Positions 46,700 to 58,820 of a stretch of 64,000 bases of DNA are shown here, in pieces. Numbering within the stretch: position 1 is the first letter of the stretch; each line of letters opens with the position of its first letter. The notes beneath the pieces were generated by a model. It saw nothing but the letters and a program-made list of their open reading frames with translations, ran no database searches and had not been told where the DNA came from. The DNA comes from Cercis canadensis (taxonomy: Eukaryota; Streptophyta; Magnoliopsida; Fabales; Fabaceae): contig QAOA01004580.1 of assembly GCA_003255065.1 (NCBI GenBank), forward strand, positions 62,001 through 126,000, read 5' to 3'. The position numbers and the translations under genes were made by a program.

Positions 46700-49600
46700 A
46701 TGGATCCTACAATCAAACCTAATAGAGGCGTTGGTGATCTCAACAAGTCTTTCAAGTGCACGGGTGTTCACTTCAACCGTTGGAAGGAAAATGTTCTTTT
46801 CTACTTGAACCTTTTGAAGGTGTCTTATGTTCTCTTCGATTCAAATCCTAAGAAGACATCGATTAATGAGATGAGTGAAATGGAAAAAAAAGCCACATGA
46901 TGAAAAAATAGCAAAGTGGGAGAATGATGAATTCCATTGTCGCTATTATATACTTAATTGTTTATTTGATGAATTTTATGATTATTGTGAAAAGACTTAC
47001 TCCACTGCAAAGAAAATTTGGAGTGCCTTGCAAAAAAATATGATACAGAGGATGCTGGTGCAAAGAAGTATGTTGCTAGTCATTTCTTGTTATTAAATGA
47101 TGGATTATCGTTATGTCATGGAGCAAAGTCAAGAGTTCCAAATGCTTGCACATAAAGTGAGATATGAAGGCATAAAAATAGAAGATAATCTCCTTGTTGC
47201 TGGTATCGTTGACAAACTGCCTCAATCATGGAGGGAGTTCCAAAAGACACTTTGCCATAAGCAAAAAGAAACAAGCTTGGAGAGTTTGATCACTCACATT
47301 AGAGTGGAGGAAGAAACTAGAAGCCAAGGCATGCTCATAACTTAAAATGGTAACGGTAGTTCCACAACTACCAATAAGGTATATGCTCTTGGAACTAGTG
47401 ACTCTTTGCCCAAAGTTCAGAATCAAAATGTTATTTTGAAGCCATATAAGAAAGGAATGAAAAAATCATACAAAAAAGGCCCATATCAAAACAAGGGCAA
47501 CTTCACCCAAAAGATAAATGAATCACCCTTACAACCTATTTCATGTTTTGTTTGTGGCAAGCATGGGCATTTTGCAAACAATTGTAGATATCAGAAATGT
47601 GGGCCTAATCCTCAAGCTAACGTTACCAAAGAGCCACTTGTGACTATGATTATTGAAATTAACATGCTTGAATGGTCTAAAGGTTGGTGGGCTAATTCTA
47701 GTGTTATTAGGCACATTTGCTTTAACAAAAATTAGTTCAAGGTGTTCAAACCTTATGAGAATCCCAAGGAAATAATGCTTGGATGCCCATACTACTAAAA
47801 TTTTAGGTGAAGGTGATGTGGAATTGAGCTTTACTTCTGGGCATGTACTCACTCTCAAGAATGTGCTTTATACTCCCCAAATGAAGAAGAATCTTATGTT
47901 TTCATATCTCCTCACAAGGCCAGCTTCAAACAAACTATTGAATCTGATCAATATGTAGTTTTCAAGAATGAGATGTTTGTGGGCAAAGGGTATGCTAGTG
48001 ATGGTATGTTCAAGTTGAGTGTTGACATAAATAGTATGCCTTCTAGTTTTGTTTATATGTTTTCTGCTTTTAATTTTTGGCATGAGTGTTTATGTCATAT
48101 AAATAGCAAATATGTGCAAAAGATGAGTAAATTAGGATTAATTCCTAAACTTAACAAAGAATTTAAAAAATTTGATTTTTGTAGTTTGTCAAAAATCACA
48201 AGAGGATCTCACAAGAGTGTTACAAGAGATTTTGAATTTTTGGTTTGATTCATAATGATATTTCTAAATTTGAAGGTGTTTTAACTTGTGGAAAAAAAAT
48301 GTATTTTATCACTTTTATAAAAGACTTTTCAAAATATACTTATGTATATTTGATGGTACATAAAAGTGAAGCTTTTGAGAAATTAAAAAAAAATTCTAAA
48401 TGGAATTGAAAATCAAATTGGAAAGAAAATAAAGTGTTTTCAAAGTGATAGAAGACGAGAGTATGAATCAAATTAATTGAATAATTTTATTCAAAGTTTA
48501 AAAATTATTCATGAAGTTACTCCTCCTTATTAGAATGCTTCTAATGGAGTTGTCGAACATAAAAATAGAACTCTTATTAATCTTATGAATTATATGCTTT
48601 TACATTCTACTACTCCATATAGTTTTTGGGGTGAAACTATTTTGACTACTTGTTATGTTCTTAATTGAGTTTTTCATAAACAAATTTTTAAAACTCCTTT
48701 TGAGTTATGAAAATGGCATAAGCTTAATTTGAGTTACTTTAAAGTTTGAAGTTGTTTAGCTTGTGTGAGGATTGTAGATTCGAAAAAGATCTAAATTGGG
48801 TGCTCAAGCTTCTACTTGTGTTTTTGTTGGTTATACTTTGAATAGTACAACATATAGACTTTTTGATCTTGATCCCAATATGATTATAGAATGAAGTTAT
48901 GCTATTTTTCATGAAAATAAATTTCTTTTTAATCTTAAAAATAGTGGAGGTCAAAGAATTTTGAATAAAAATGAACCTCACTTTTCTACTTTTTCCTCTT
49001 TCTTAAAAGTTGAAAAAAAAAATTGAAACAGAGCCTAGAAGGAGTAAAAGAACTAAAGTGAAAAAAGATTTTAGTCCTGACTATATAATTTATAATGTAG
49101 AGGATACTCCAAACTCTTTACAAGAAGCTTTAGCATCATATAATTCTATTTTTCTGGGAAGAAGCTATAAATGATGAAATTGAATATCTTATGTCTAATA
49201 GAACATGAAAATTAGTTGATTTGCCTCCTGGTTGTGTAGTTATTGAATGTAAATGGGTTTTAAGGAAAAATTTGAAACATGATGATACTACAAATAAATA
49301 CAAAGCTAGGTTGGTGGTTAAGGGATTTACTCAAAAAGAGGATTTGGATTTCTTTGATACTTTTTTTTTCCCTATTACTAGGATTGCATCCATTAGATCG
49401 TTGATTGCTATTGCTACTATTCATAATATGTATATTCATCAAATGGATGTAAAGATAGTTTTTTGAATGGAGATTTAGATGAAGAGACATATATGCAATA
49501 ACCTAAAGGATTTGTTATAGAAGGCCAAGAGAATAAGGTATGCAAATTGTAAGTCTTTATATAGACTTAAACGAACACCTAAATAGTGGCATAAGAAATT

Positions 49601-50651
49601 TGATTTTATGTATGCTTGAAAATGGTTTTAAATCTAGTGAATGTGATAAATGTTTATATTTCAAATCTGTTGACAATTATCATGTTATTATAAGCTTGTA
49701 TATGGATGATTTGTTAATTTTTGGTACAAGCTTATTTATTATAGAATGCACTAAAAATTTGCTTCATAATAATTTTAGCATGAAAGATCTTAGTGAAACA
49801 AATGTTATTCTTGACATAAGAATTACTAGAATGCATGATAAAATTTTTCTTGATCAATCTCATTATGTAGAGAAAGTTTTGAATAAGTTTGGTTATAATA
49901 ATGCTAAGCATGTCCTAACTCCTTTATTTGTTAATGTTAATTTATATCCTACTATGGATGATATGCTAGCATTGTTGGGAGTCTTCGTTATTTAACTGAT
50001 TATACAAGACTTGATATTGCATTTGCAATTGGACTACTTGGTAGATTTACTAGTAAACAAAGTATAGAACATTGACATGAAATTGATCATATTTTGAGAT
50101 ATTTGTGTGATACTAAAAATTATGATTTATTTTATAGAAGATATCCAGCTATGATTGAAGTTTATGTTTATGTTGATTACAATACATTAGGTGATTCTCT
50201 TTGTACTTCTGGTTATATATTTACTTTGGGTGGTTGTGCAATTTGTTGAAAATCCAAGAAATAACAAGTAATTCTGAACTCAACCATGGAAGCTAAGCTT
50301 ATTGCTCTAGCAATAGCTAGTGATGAGGCTAGCTGGTTAAAAGATTTATTGTATGAAATTCTTATTTGGGAAAAACCAATACCACCTATATTAATACATT
50401 GTGATAGTACTGCTACTATTGGTAGAGTACAAAACAGTTACTATAGCGGTAAATCCAAACTTCACAATATTGTGAGATATTACATAAATAATGGTACCAT
50501 ACATGTGAGTTATGTAAGATCAGAGGATAATCTTGCGGATCCATTAACAAAATATCTAGCTAGAGAAAATGTTTGGAATGCATCAAGGGGGATGAGGTTA
50601 AAGCCTAAAGAAAAACATACTACTTATGAGGATACATTGCCTAGTGATTAG
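46700..50651 (+). pseudogene. Copia 2 gag-pol, many breaks and altered protease site
   Basis: Starts [11 protein letters not shown]. Gag with [12 protein letters not shown] and later [12 protein letters not shown]; zinc knuckle CFVCGKHGHFANNC near 47545; protease region WWANSSVIRHIC near 47688, where the catalytic Asp-Ser/Thr-Gly of the family reads Asn-Ser-Ser; pre-integrase region GKGYASDGMFKL near 47985; integrase phrases to about 48700 in broken frames; RT with KARLVVKGFTQ near 49300 and YMDDLLIFG near 49700; RNase H with MEAKLIALAIA near 50286, HCDSTATIG and DPLTK, ending at 50651. More than ten stops or frame changes are present. Base composition is very AT-rich, consistent with long decay. 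Confidence 0.88.
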
Positions 50652-51219
50652 AGATCCTAAGAACTAGGTTGAAAGGGAAAAATGAATCATAGAGCAAGTC
50701 AAGATTGTGGGATACATCATATATATATGAGAATATTCTTCTAAAAAATCACTCCTAAGGTGTAGGTATATCTATCTTGCAAAATGATGGAGGATGAGTT
50801 TTCTAAAACTCTTAATGAATTCTGTAGCTCTTAAGAGTTGAGTGTCACAATTGCAAGAGCACCTTTGATAGATTCACCTATATGAGTATTGCGAAGTGGG
50901 GCCGCTTCTATGAGAATAAAGGCTTAATTCTCAAATAATACTCATGAAACTAGGATAACATATAAAGACAAGTTTAATGTGTAGGCTTAGGGCTCTATAT
51001 TGCATCTAGATTATTATGTGTAAGATATATATCTTGTCTCCCTTAAGTAGTCATAGTTTAAGGCAATATACCACTATTGGCTCTGGAACAAGTATATATA
51101 TTTTTACTAAGTAGATGTTCAAGACAATGCTACATCTATTATGAATAATAGTCTGTCTCTACCTAAGTGTCTACATGTTTGTGTTTATGAGTTTATTTTT
51201 ATAAAAATAAATGGGGGAT
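50652..51219 (+). other. Copia 2 3' untranslated region and purine tract
   Basis: About 570 bp of non-coding DNA between RNase H and the LTR, ending in the purine run AAATAAATGGGGGAT immediately before TGTTGG. Confidence 0.7.
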
Positions 51220-51847
51220 TGTTGGTATTTTTATAAAATAGAAATGTTTAAAATGCTTTGATTATTTGAGTTTAGGCCAACAATAATATCCCTTATATTT
51301 GGCTAGAGAATGAAACCTTTTATGGCTTTTATTTTGCAATATTAAAGGTTGATTGGCTAATTTATTTGAGGCAATAATATTAACCATTATGTGGCTGATT
51401 GGTCTCACCTCTTTTATAGCCAACATTCAGCTTTGATCAAGGAATTATATTCCTTGACTTTTGCCTAATCTTCTATATATTTGTGCATCTAGACACAACT
51501 TGGTAGAGGAAGAAATCTAAGTATCTTGTGTGTGTGTTCATGCTTATGTGTTGTGTTATATGTGAGTAAACACTTGGGTAGAAAAAGGGTGTTGAAGAGA
51601 GTTATTTCCTCCTATTTGTACAAAATATTGAAGGATAAACGGTGTGGTCACTGGGCTATTGTATCCTGGAGACAACACGTCTAGAACTCTTTGTACCTGG
51701 TGAAGATACTAAGAATCACCTGCAAGAGGCATGAATTGTGTTAAAGAAAGTGAAACACCCGTGCCTCATCTTGGTGCCACTTCTCCAATTTTCTCTAACA
51801 TATTGTTATTATTTGTATTTTCTATTTTTGTAAGCTTGGGAACAACA
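51220..51847 (+). repeat. Right (3') LTR of copia 2 (628 bp)
   Basis: Runs from TGTTGGTATTT after the purine tract to GGGAACAACA. It includes a TATATA stretch near 51474. The flanking base sequence on the right is cttca. Confidence 0.88.
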
Positions 51848-52323
51848 CTTCATGGTCTTTCTCATTATCTTGAATGCATCAACAAACAACCTTGAAAGCT
51901 CTAGTTAACTCTTCTACATTTACCTTGCCTAATATGCCAATGTCAAAAGTTGTGTACTATTGTTTAATGCATTTGAAACCAGTACCAGGAAATAGGGGAG
52001 TATTTCATTATCTAATTGGTCCATGTTTCTTTGACTGAAAATGACCTCAAAAAGCACTTTCCCATAGCTATATACATCAACTTTTGCAATAGTAGGTTCA
52101 CCTATAAACCACTTTGGTGCAAGATAGCCTCTGGTTATTCTTATAGTAGTAACAACCTGGCTGAAGTTCCAGCATAGAAACTTTGCAAGGCACAAATCCA
52201 CAACTTTTGGGTTATACTCACCATCCAACAAATTTTTTTCTGGCTTTATGTCACAATGTATGAAGCAGTCTTTACACTCCTCGTGTAAATAACCCAATCC
52301 TTTAGTAGTCTTAAGTGCAATAT

Positions 52324-52531
52324 TGAATTTAAGCATATCAATAAGCTGCAAAAAAGAAACTAACAAGGGTTCCCTTAATAACAACAAGCAAACCTAGAAA
52401 AACCACTATGAAAATTAGTTGCTCTATGTCCGAATTACAATATGGAGAAGTGTCCTCAACGGTGGACCAGACATAAGTCCATTGGAAGGGAGCGCTAGAA
52501 AGGGTGAAAGCCTCGTTGTGCCTGAACCCTA
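52324..52531 (+). rRNA. Degenerate fragment of the 5' end of nuclear 26S rRNA
   Basis: Matches the conserved plant 26S start: GAATTTAAGCATATCAATAAG, then AAAGAAACTAACAAGG, TCCCTTA and TGGAGAAGTGTCCTCA, TGGAAGGGAGCGC and GGGTGAAAGCC. Most differences from the usual sequence look like C to T or G to A, as expected from decay of methylated DNA. It lies precisely between kinase codons. Confidence 0.85.
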
Positions 52532-52710
52532 GCCTTGGTTGACAGACCTGGGTAATCTATGAAATTTGATCATGATAGGGATATATCATTGCAATTGTTG
52601 GTCTTTAACGAGGAATTCTTAGTAAGCACGATTCATCAGTTTGCATTGAGTATATCCTTGCCATTTGTACATACTGCCCGTCACTTCTACCGATTGAATG
52701 GTCTGTTAAT
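52531..52710 (+). rRNA. Degenerate fragment of the 3' part of nuclear 18S rRNA
   Basis: Matches the conserved 18S 3' domain: CCTTGGTTGACAGACCTGGG, then GGTAATC, ATTGCAATTGTTGGTCTT, ACGAGGAATTC, AGTAAGC, TTTGTACATACTGCCCGTC and ACCGATTGAATGGTC. It follows directly on the 26S fragment in the same orientation, the reverse of the order in an rDNA unit. The right boundary with the kinase is at about 52710. Confidence 0.88.
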
Positions 52711-54544
52711 GTATCTTCTTCTCCAATCCAAAATATCAGAACCCTTTTGGAATATATGAGATTCTAGAGAACACTTTGGCATGTATTCATAAACTATGAA
52801 TCTTTTTGAATTTTCTGAACAAAAGCCACATATACGAACAAGATTTTCATGTTGGATTACTCCGATTGTGTTGAGTTCTGCTCGAAGTTGCTTCTCTCCT
52901 TGCATTACACCTTTAACATCCTTCACTGTGATGAAAGTTGATTTAAGCAATTATCCTTTATAAACAGTGCCAAAATCACCCTCCCTAAGTTTTTAGGTGA
53001 AGTTTCTTGTTTCGCAAATATTGGTCTTAAAAGGCATTAATGTATCCCCCATTTCCTCAAAAGAACCATCAAACACTTTATTTCATATAATTTTCAGCAT
53101 GAAACTAATGCCAAAGAGAGAAACAATTGTTAATGCTCCTACAACAATCTTAGAAGTAGAGCTGTTAATTTGGGTTGGGCACATCGGGTTGGCCCAACCC
53201 TCCATGCAAATAGGGTGGGTTGGGTTCATATAAAACTGGCCCATTTAGAAGCATGTTTCTAAGCCCGCCCCATTTGGGTTGCAGGCTGGAAGAGGCAGGT
53301 CGAGGAGGGTTAGCTCGTTGAATTTGAAAAAAAAACAAATAAAAAATCCCTAGTACCTAAATCCCCAATTCATTTTTCTCATACACGACGCAACTCCTGC
53401 ACATCTCACCTCAATACCTCACAGCTCACGCTCACGCTCATCACCTCTCTTCTCTATTCTCTAATTCCATTTTTGCTCTGCTAATTTCTCTCATCAACTC
53501 ATTTAGTCCCTCTCATCTCATCACCAAATCAAGTCTTTTGGCTATCTTCTCATCAAGTCATCATCACCAATTCACTGTCGCAAGTTTGCAATCGCAAGTT
53601 GCAACTCGCTAACTTGCTGCAACGCTACTAAGTGCCAACTGGGTGATGGGTGTTGTCTTGATGCCTTGTTGCTAGGTTTATGTGTTGAGTGCTACTGCTG
53701 GTCCATCGTCCACCACTGCATCACTATCGCTACTTGGCTGCTCCTCCATTGTAAGTTCTATCTCACTCATCACCTCCACATTTATTCTATTTCTATCTCG
53801 TAAGACTTAAAATTTGGAATGCTATTGCTATTTTTTTTTCCTTGCTAAGTGGCATATGGATTAGATTCTTGTTTCTGTTTCATGCAATTTTTTTTTAATT
53901 TCTTTAAATGTTGTCATTTCACGCAATCATTTTAATGTTCTATCTCACTCATTGGAATGCTATTGCTGTATTTTTTTTTCTTGCTAAGTGGCATCTGTGC
54001 AATCTGGAATGGAGTGTGTTATGTCTATGACTCTCTATGACTATCTATGTGTAGGCGCCTCGACCCTAGGAAAGCAATGCCTAAGCGCTTCTTCTCTGGT
54101 CTGCCTTGTTTCTGTTTCATGCAAATTTTTTTAATTTCTTTATATGTTGCATTTTAATGTTGTCATTTCAAGCAATCATTTTAATGTTCTATCTCACTCA
54201 TTGGAATGCTATTGTTGTTTTTTCTATTGGAATGCTATTGGTTTTTTTTTTTTTTTCTTGCTAAGTGGCATCTGTGCAATTTGGACTGGAGTGTTTGTGT
54301 CTTTGTGACTATGTTGTCATTTTAACGTAATGATTTAACGAAGATTTCTAAATGCAATTTATTTTCTTGATTAGATAAATCATGAACTATGTGACTATGA
54401 ATCAAAGTATTAATTTCGATGAGGATGATGAATTGGAAATTGCTATGAATGAATCCATTTCAGCAACTAAAGGTGATAGGGTGGCTGCTAAAAGGCCTAG
54501 ACAATTCTCTAATGTTTGGAATTATTTTAAAAAGAAAGGGATTG

Positions 54545-54690
54545 NTCATGCAATTTTTTTTAATTTCTTTATATGTTGCATTTTAATGTTGTCATTTCAA
54601 GCAATCATTTTAATGTTCTATCTCACTCATTGGAATGCTATTGCTGTTTTTTCTATTGGAATGCTATTGGTTTTTTTTTTTTTTTNNNNN
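54545..54690. other. N-joined overlap and five-N gap in hAT 2
   Basis: The sequence from about 54117 to 54544 recurs at 54546 to about 54995 (offset about 451 at the transposase start), on the two sides of the N at 54545. A further nnnnn interrupts a poly-T run in the right copy only. The transposase start therefore appears twice (54382 and 54833). Confidence 0.88.
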
Positions 54691-54832
54691 GTTTTTTTTT
54701 TTTTTTTCTTGCTAAGTGGCATCTGTGCAATTTGGACTGGAGTGTTTGTGTCTTTGTGACTATGTTGTCATTTTAACATAATGATTTAACGAAGATTTCT
54801 AAATGCAATTTATTTTCTTGATTAGATAAATC

Positions 54833-57120
54833 ATGAACTATGTGACTATGAATCAAAGTATTAATTTCGATGAGGATGATGAATTGGAAATTGCTATGAA
54901 TGAATCCATTTCAGCAACTAAAGGTGATAGGGTGGCTGCTAAAAGGCCTAGACAATTCTCTAATGTTTGGAATTATTTTAAAAAGAAAGGGATTGGTAAA
55001 GATTGCATACAAAAGGCAGAATGTAATGCACATAAAATAGAGTATAAATGTGAGGGTAAAGATTATGAGACTTCTACACTGAGAAGTCACATTCCAAGAT
55101 GCAAACTGATAAAGTTCCATGATATATGACAAATGATTATTGATGCTGATGGGAAGATGAGGTCTAAAAAAATAAACTAAAAAATTGCACGTGAGTTAGT
55201 AGCTAGTGCAATTATCAAACATGATTTGCCCTTTTTATTTGTTGAATATGATGACATTAGAGCTTGGGTGAAGTATCTAAATCCTAATGTGATGTCATTT
55301 CTAGAAATACTCTTATTGCTGACATTACAAGACTCTATTTGAGGGAGAAAGAGAAACTTAAACAAGTTTTAACTGAGCATACAAATAGAATTTGTTTAAC
55401 TTCATATGTGTGGACTGCATGCACCAGTGAGAGTTACATTTTCTTGACTGCTCATTTTGTTGATGACAATTAGAAATTGAACAGTAAAATACTTAGTTTT
55501 GCTCATATGCCTCCTCCACACTCAGGGGTTGAATTAGTTTCAAAATTGAATGAATTTTTGAAGGAATGAGGGATTGAGAAAAAAAAAACTTTGGATAATG
55601 CATCTAGTAATGACAACATGCAAGATATTTTGAAAAAGCAAATGTCTTTCCATGATAGCTTGTTGTGTGAATGTGAGTTTTTTCATGTTCATTGTTTAGT
55701 TCATATATTGAATCTCATTGTGCAAGAAGACTTGAAAGTGGTTTGTGCATCTTTGGATAAAATTAGAGAATATGTCAAGTATGTGAAAAGTTCAGAGAGT
55801 AGGATGAAATTTTTTGAAGAATGTGTGAGATAAGTTGATAATATTGACACTAATGTTAGTTTGCGTTTAGATGTGTCTACCCGTTGGAATTTAACATATT
55901 TGATGTTGGATAGTGCCATCAAATATAAAAAAGCTTTTGCTTCTCTTCAATTGAATGATAAGAATTACAAATATTATAATTTATTTAAATAGTGAAAAAG
56001 AGGAGAGAAAATATGTGAGTTCCTAGAGCCATTTTATAAAACTACCAACTTAATCTCTAGTTCTTCTTATCCTACATCAAATTTGTATTTTATGCAAGTT
56101 TGGAAAATTGAAGTTTTGTTAAATGACAACTTGACATGTGAAGATGGTGTGATAAGTGATATGTGTAGAAGGATTAAAGGAAAGTTTGATAAGTATTATA
56201 ATCAATATAATATGGTGCTTGCATTTAGGGCTTTTCTTGACCCACACATACAACTTTCAATGTTAAAGTATTTTTATTCAAAAGTTGACAATGACCATAT
56301 GTCAAAAGAATGTGTCACTTGTGAAGATGAAGTTGTATAGACTTTTTGAGCAATAGTCCAATGTCAATGTACCAAGTTCTTCTCAATCTCGATCTTCTAT
56401 TATTTACACCTAGGACAAGTGGAGGAGGAACAAGAAGCAAAGGAAAAAGAAATCCTTGATGTAAGTATTCTAACAATTTTTTTTTCTTGTATTATCTAAT
56501 TTGTTTCTCTATTGCTTTTTTTTTTTTTTTTTTTTTTTNTTTTTTTTTTTTTTTTGTGATAACACACTTCAATTAATGTAGAAAATTAAAACATATGAAA
56601 ATCAAAATATTACAAATGCTGGAAAATCTCAATTGGATCTTTATTTGGAGGAGCCAAAGCTTGAATTTGGATATTCTGAAGATTTGGATGTTTTGAAGTA
56701 ACCAATTCTTGCACTAATGACATGTGATGTTTTGGTTGTCTCGATAACTACTGTTGCATCAGAATCAACATTTTCTATTGGTGCTCGTGTGCTCAACAAG
56801 TATAGAAGTTGTACCATTCCTAAAAAAATACAAACTCTTATTTGCACTTGTAATTGGTTGCATGACTATGTTAATGGTAATTTTATTGACAAATTGTTAA
56901 AATATGTTCTTAATTTGGTTGATACCTTAGTTTATTATGATTTTAATTTTTAACTACTCTTACTTTATGTATTGAATATGTAGATAATAAAGATTATGCA
57001 AGTATTAAAACAACTTTGTCAAAAGAATGATCAAATGCTCCTTTAGAGATTGTTAAAGACGAAGAAGAAGGAAAATGTGAAGAACATGATTTGAATGATG
57101 TAATGGTGGATGAATTTTGA
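54833..57120 (+). pseudogene. hAT transposase 2, heavily decayed
   Basis: Starts MNYVTMNQSINFDEDDELE. A BED-like region (FSNVWNYFKKKGIG, CEGKDYETSTLRSHIPRC) follows near 54955-55110, where the first Cys pair is disturbed. Core phrases: LDNASSNDNMQDI near 55590, HCLVHILNLIVQEDL near 55690, STRWNLTYLM near 55875; dimerisation domain [22 protein letters not shown] near 56740; a final acidic exon ends with TGA at 57120. At least five stops or frame changes occur. A truncated duplicate of the first exon at 54382 is an assembly effect. Confidence 0.85.
56539..56539. other. N inside a long poly-T run
   Basis: A single N within roughly 35 T residues (56518-56555). No flanking duplication is visible, so this one looks like a plain homopolymer gap. 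Confidence 0.7.
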
Positions 57121-58330
57121 AGAACTTTGTATTATTTAATTAGTCTTTATGGACTTTGTTAGACTATTTGCACTCTTAGTTTCTTATGTTGGTTTTGGAT
57201 TTGGTCCTTGGATGATTGATTGTTATTTTGTTAGACTATTTAATTAGTCTTGGATGATTTAAATTACGTGATGGAGAATTGATTGATGTATAGTTGCTGC
57301 TTTTTTTTTTTTTGGCGGGTTGGCCCGCCTAACCCGCAACCTACCAACAAGTTGAGTTGGGTTTAATTTTTTCAGCCCACCAAAATGGTGAGCCGTTTGT
57401 TGGCGGGTCAAGGCAGGCCGGCCCGTATTGACAGCTCTACTGAGAAGCCTTCTTATTTCTTCTCTCTTCCATCTTAGATGCATCAACTCTAACATAGAAA
57501 TCTCCTGCAATCTCCAAATCAAGCATGTATTGTCATACACATAAGCTCTACATCTACAATTGCTCAAGCATGCCAATTTGCATTGACTATAATTCTTGAC
57601 TACGATAGTTTCTGAGTCATCTGGATAGCGTACATTGGGAATGATATAAAACATGTTTTCTGTGCGGTTAAAGCATGACGAAAGCCTTCTCCTTGCCCAG
57701 TATTCTTTTCCATCATAGAAAAATGGCACATATCCTTTTACAAAGCCGTTGAGGTCTAGGAAGCATGGGACACGACATGACATGAGATACGGGACACCAG
57801 ACACGGAAAAATTTTAAAAATGCAGGACACGACACGACATAACTCTGTATCAGTATTCAACACTGTCCTCCCAGTAAGACTCAGTGGAGAAATTGCCACG
57901 TGTTGGGCTATTTTTATTCTTCTAGGACCTTAATGTTTTGCTAGTAGCATCCTGAAGCCAAGTATCAGTTGGATGGTAAAAACTTTCCTATAATCCATCA
58001 GATGATTGTCTTTCTCTTATAATGAAATTTCCATTGTTGCCAAGCACACTAACTATTAAATTAGGTAGAAACATGCCAAAGGTAAAATTTGTGGACTAAA
58101 CTATAATTTCACCTCTACTGAGGAGGACTAAATCACCATCTTCACTAATTTCTAGTAATGAAGAATATGGATCAGAGATAAACCATCTTGTACCAAATGC
58201 CTAAGTAATAGTTGTGAGAGTGACCTGGTGAAAACAAACCCATATCAAATACTCCTCCTCTCCAAGTCAAAGTCGGGTTCCATGAAAGACTTTGGCTTGG
58301 AAAAATGGTATAAGATCCAGCAAATATATG

Positions 58331-58820
58331 ATGGGTATAGACTTATATTTTTTTTTTTCATGTACCTCCTTATGGGTAAAGAGATGACCTATTTATATGT
58401 AACTTAACTTTCATCTGGTGCATCCATTAAGCATCAAAATTATTTCAAGAAGCTAGTTGCTTCTTGTGGCTCCTTTCTTGTTATGTCTAGTTTGCTTTCC
58501 CTTAATGAAATCTACACATAACTTTCATGTCATGTTTTATTTCATTTTTAAACAAATGGAACAGTGCAATTAGACACCTAAAAAAAAGAAAGGTCTACGT
58601 TTTCAAAGGTTGATTATGTGTAAGGAAAGTATTAGCACCTTACGATGCTCGTTCTTAGAACGGTTACCTATTTAATCACTTGTTATATTTTTGAAATGAA
58701 TTAAATTAGTCATAACATTATGTTTTAAAATAAATTAATGATTTGTTAGGCCCCACCAACACTTCTGGCAAAACTTAAAAAGATGCCTCAAGACTATTGG
58801 GTAGAGACAGTGATTGTCAT
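58331..58820. other. Intergenic or upstream region of the receptor kinase pseudogene
   Basis: No start codon with a signal peptide could be placed for the receptor kinase here. A phrase near 58620-58670 (taaggaaagtattagcacc) recalls retrotransposon LTR sequence but has no partner in the window. Confidence 0.4.

Larger units (their letters stand above)
46298..51847 (+). mobile_element. Ty1/copia retrotransposon 2, decayed, with shortened left LTR
   Basis: A right LTR 51220-51847 and a left LTR fragment 46298-46665 share the same end (TTGTAAGCTTGGGAACAACA). Between them lie gag, protease, integrase, RT and RNase H remnants in copia order. The left LTR lacks about 260 bp of its 5' part. The right end is inserted in the kinase domain of a lectin receptor kinase pseudogene. 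Confidence 0.88.
53157..57439 (+). mobile_element. hAT DNA transposon 2, degenerate
   Basis: Ends TAGAGCTG at the left and CAGCTCTA at the right, with GGGTTGG/GGCCCGCC subterminal repeats. Target duplication cttagaag (53149-53156) versus ctgagaag (57440-57447), 7 of 8. It is inserted between the PAN-like and transmembrane parts of the receptor kinase pseudogene. Same terminal type as hAT 1. It carries N-marked assembly joins at 54545, 54686-54690 and 56539. Confidence 0.92.
51848..58330 (-). pseudogene. G-type lectin S-receptor-like Ser/Thr kinase, multiply interrupted
   Basis: A plant membrane receptor kinase read on the minus strand. Bulb-lectin remnants lie at about 58330-57850 (GVFDMGLFSPGHSHNYYLG, GIWYK), then a PAN-like Cys-rich domain at 57760-57500 (CFNRTENMFYIIP, CKLACLSNCRCRAYVY). 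After a hAT insertion come a transmembrane helix near 53150-53085 (VVGALTIVSLFGISFML), a juxtamembrane part, and the kinase P-loop GDFGTVYKG near 52985 followed at once by a TAA. The Lys of ITVK, the phrase HENLVRICGFCSENS and DWRRRY follow. After an rDNA insertion the kinase resumes with IALKTTKGLGYLHEEC, HCDIKPEKNLLD and VVDLCLAKF, where DFG has become DLC. It ends at a copia LTR within AFKVVCWCIQDNEKD. Three insertions, stops and a lost DFG make it non-functional. Confidence 0.9.

Noticed and set aside
54382-54759. Second copy of the hAT 2 transposase first exon
   Set aside because: It is part of an N-joined contig overlap, not a separate gene.
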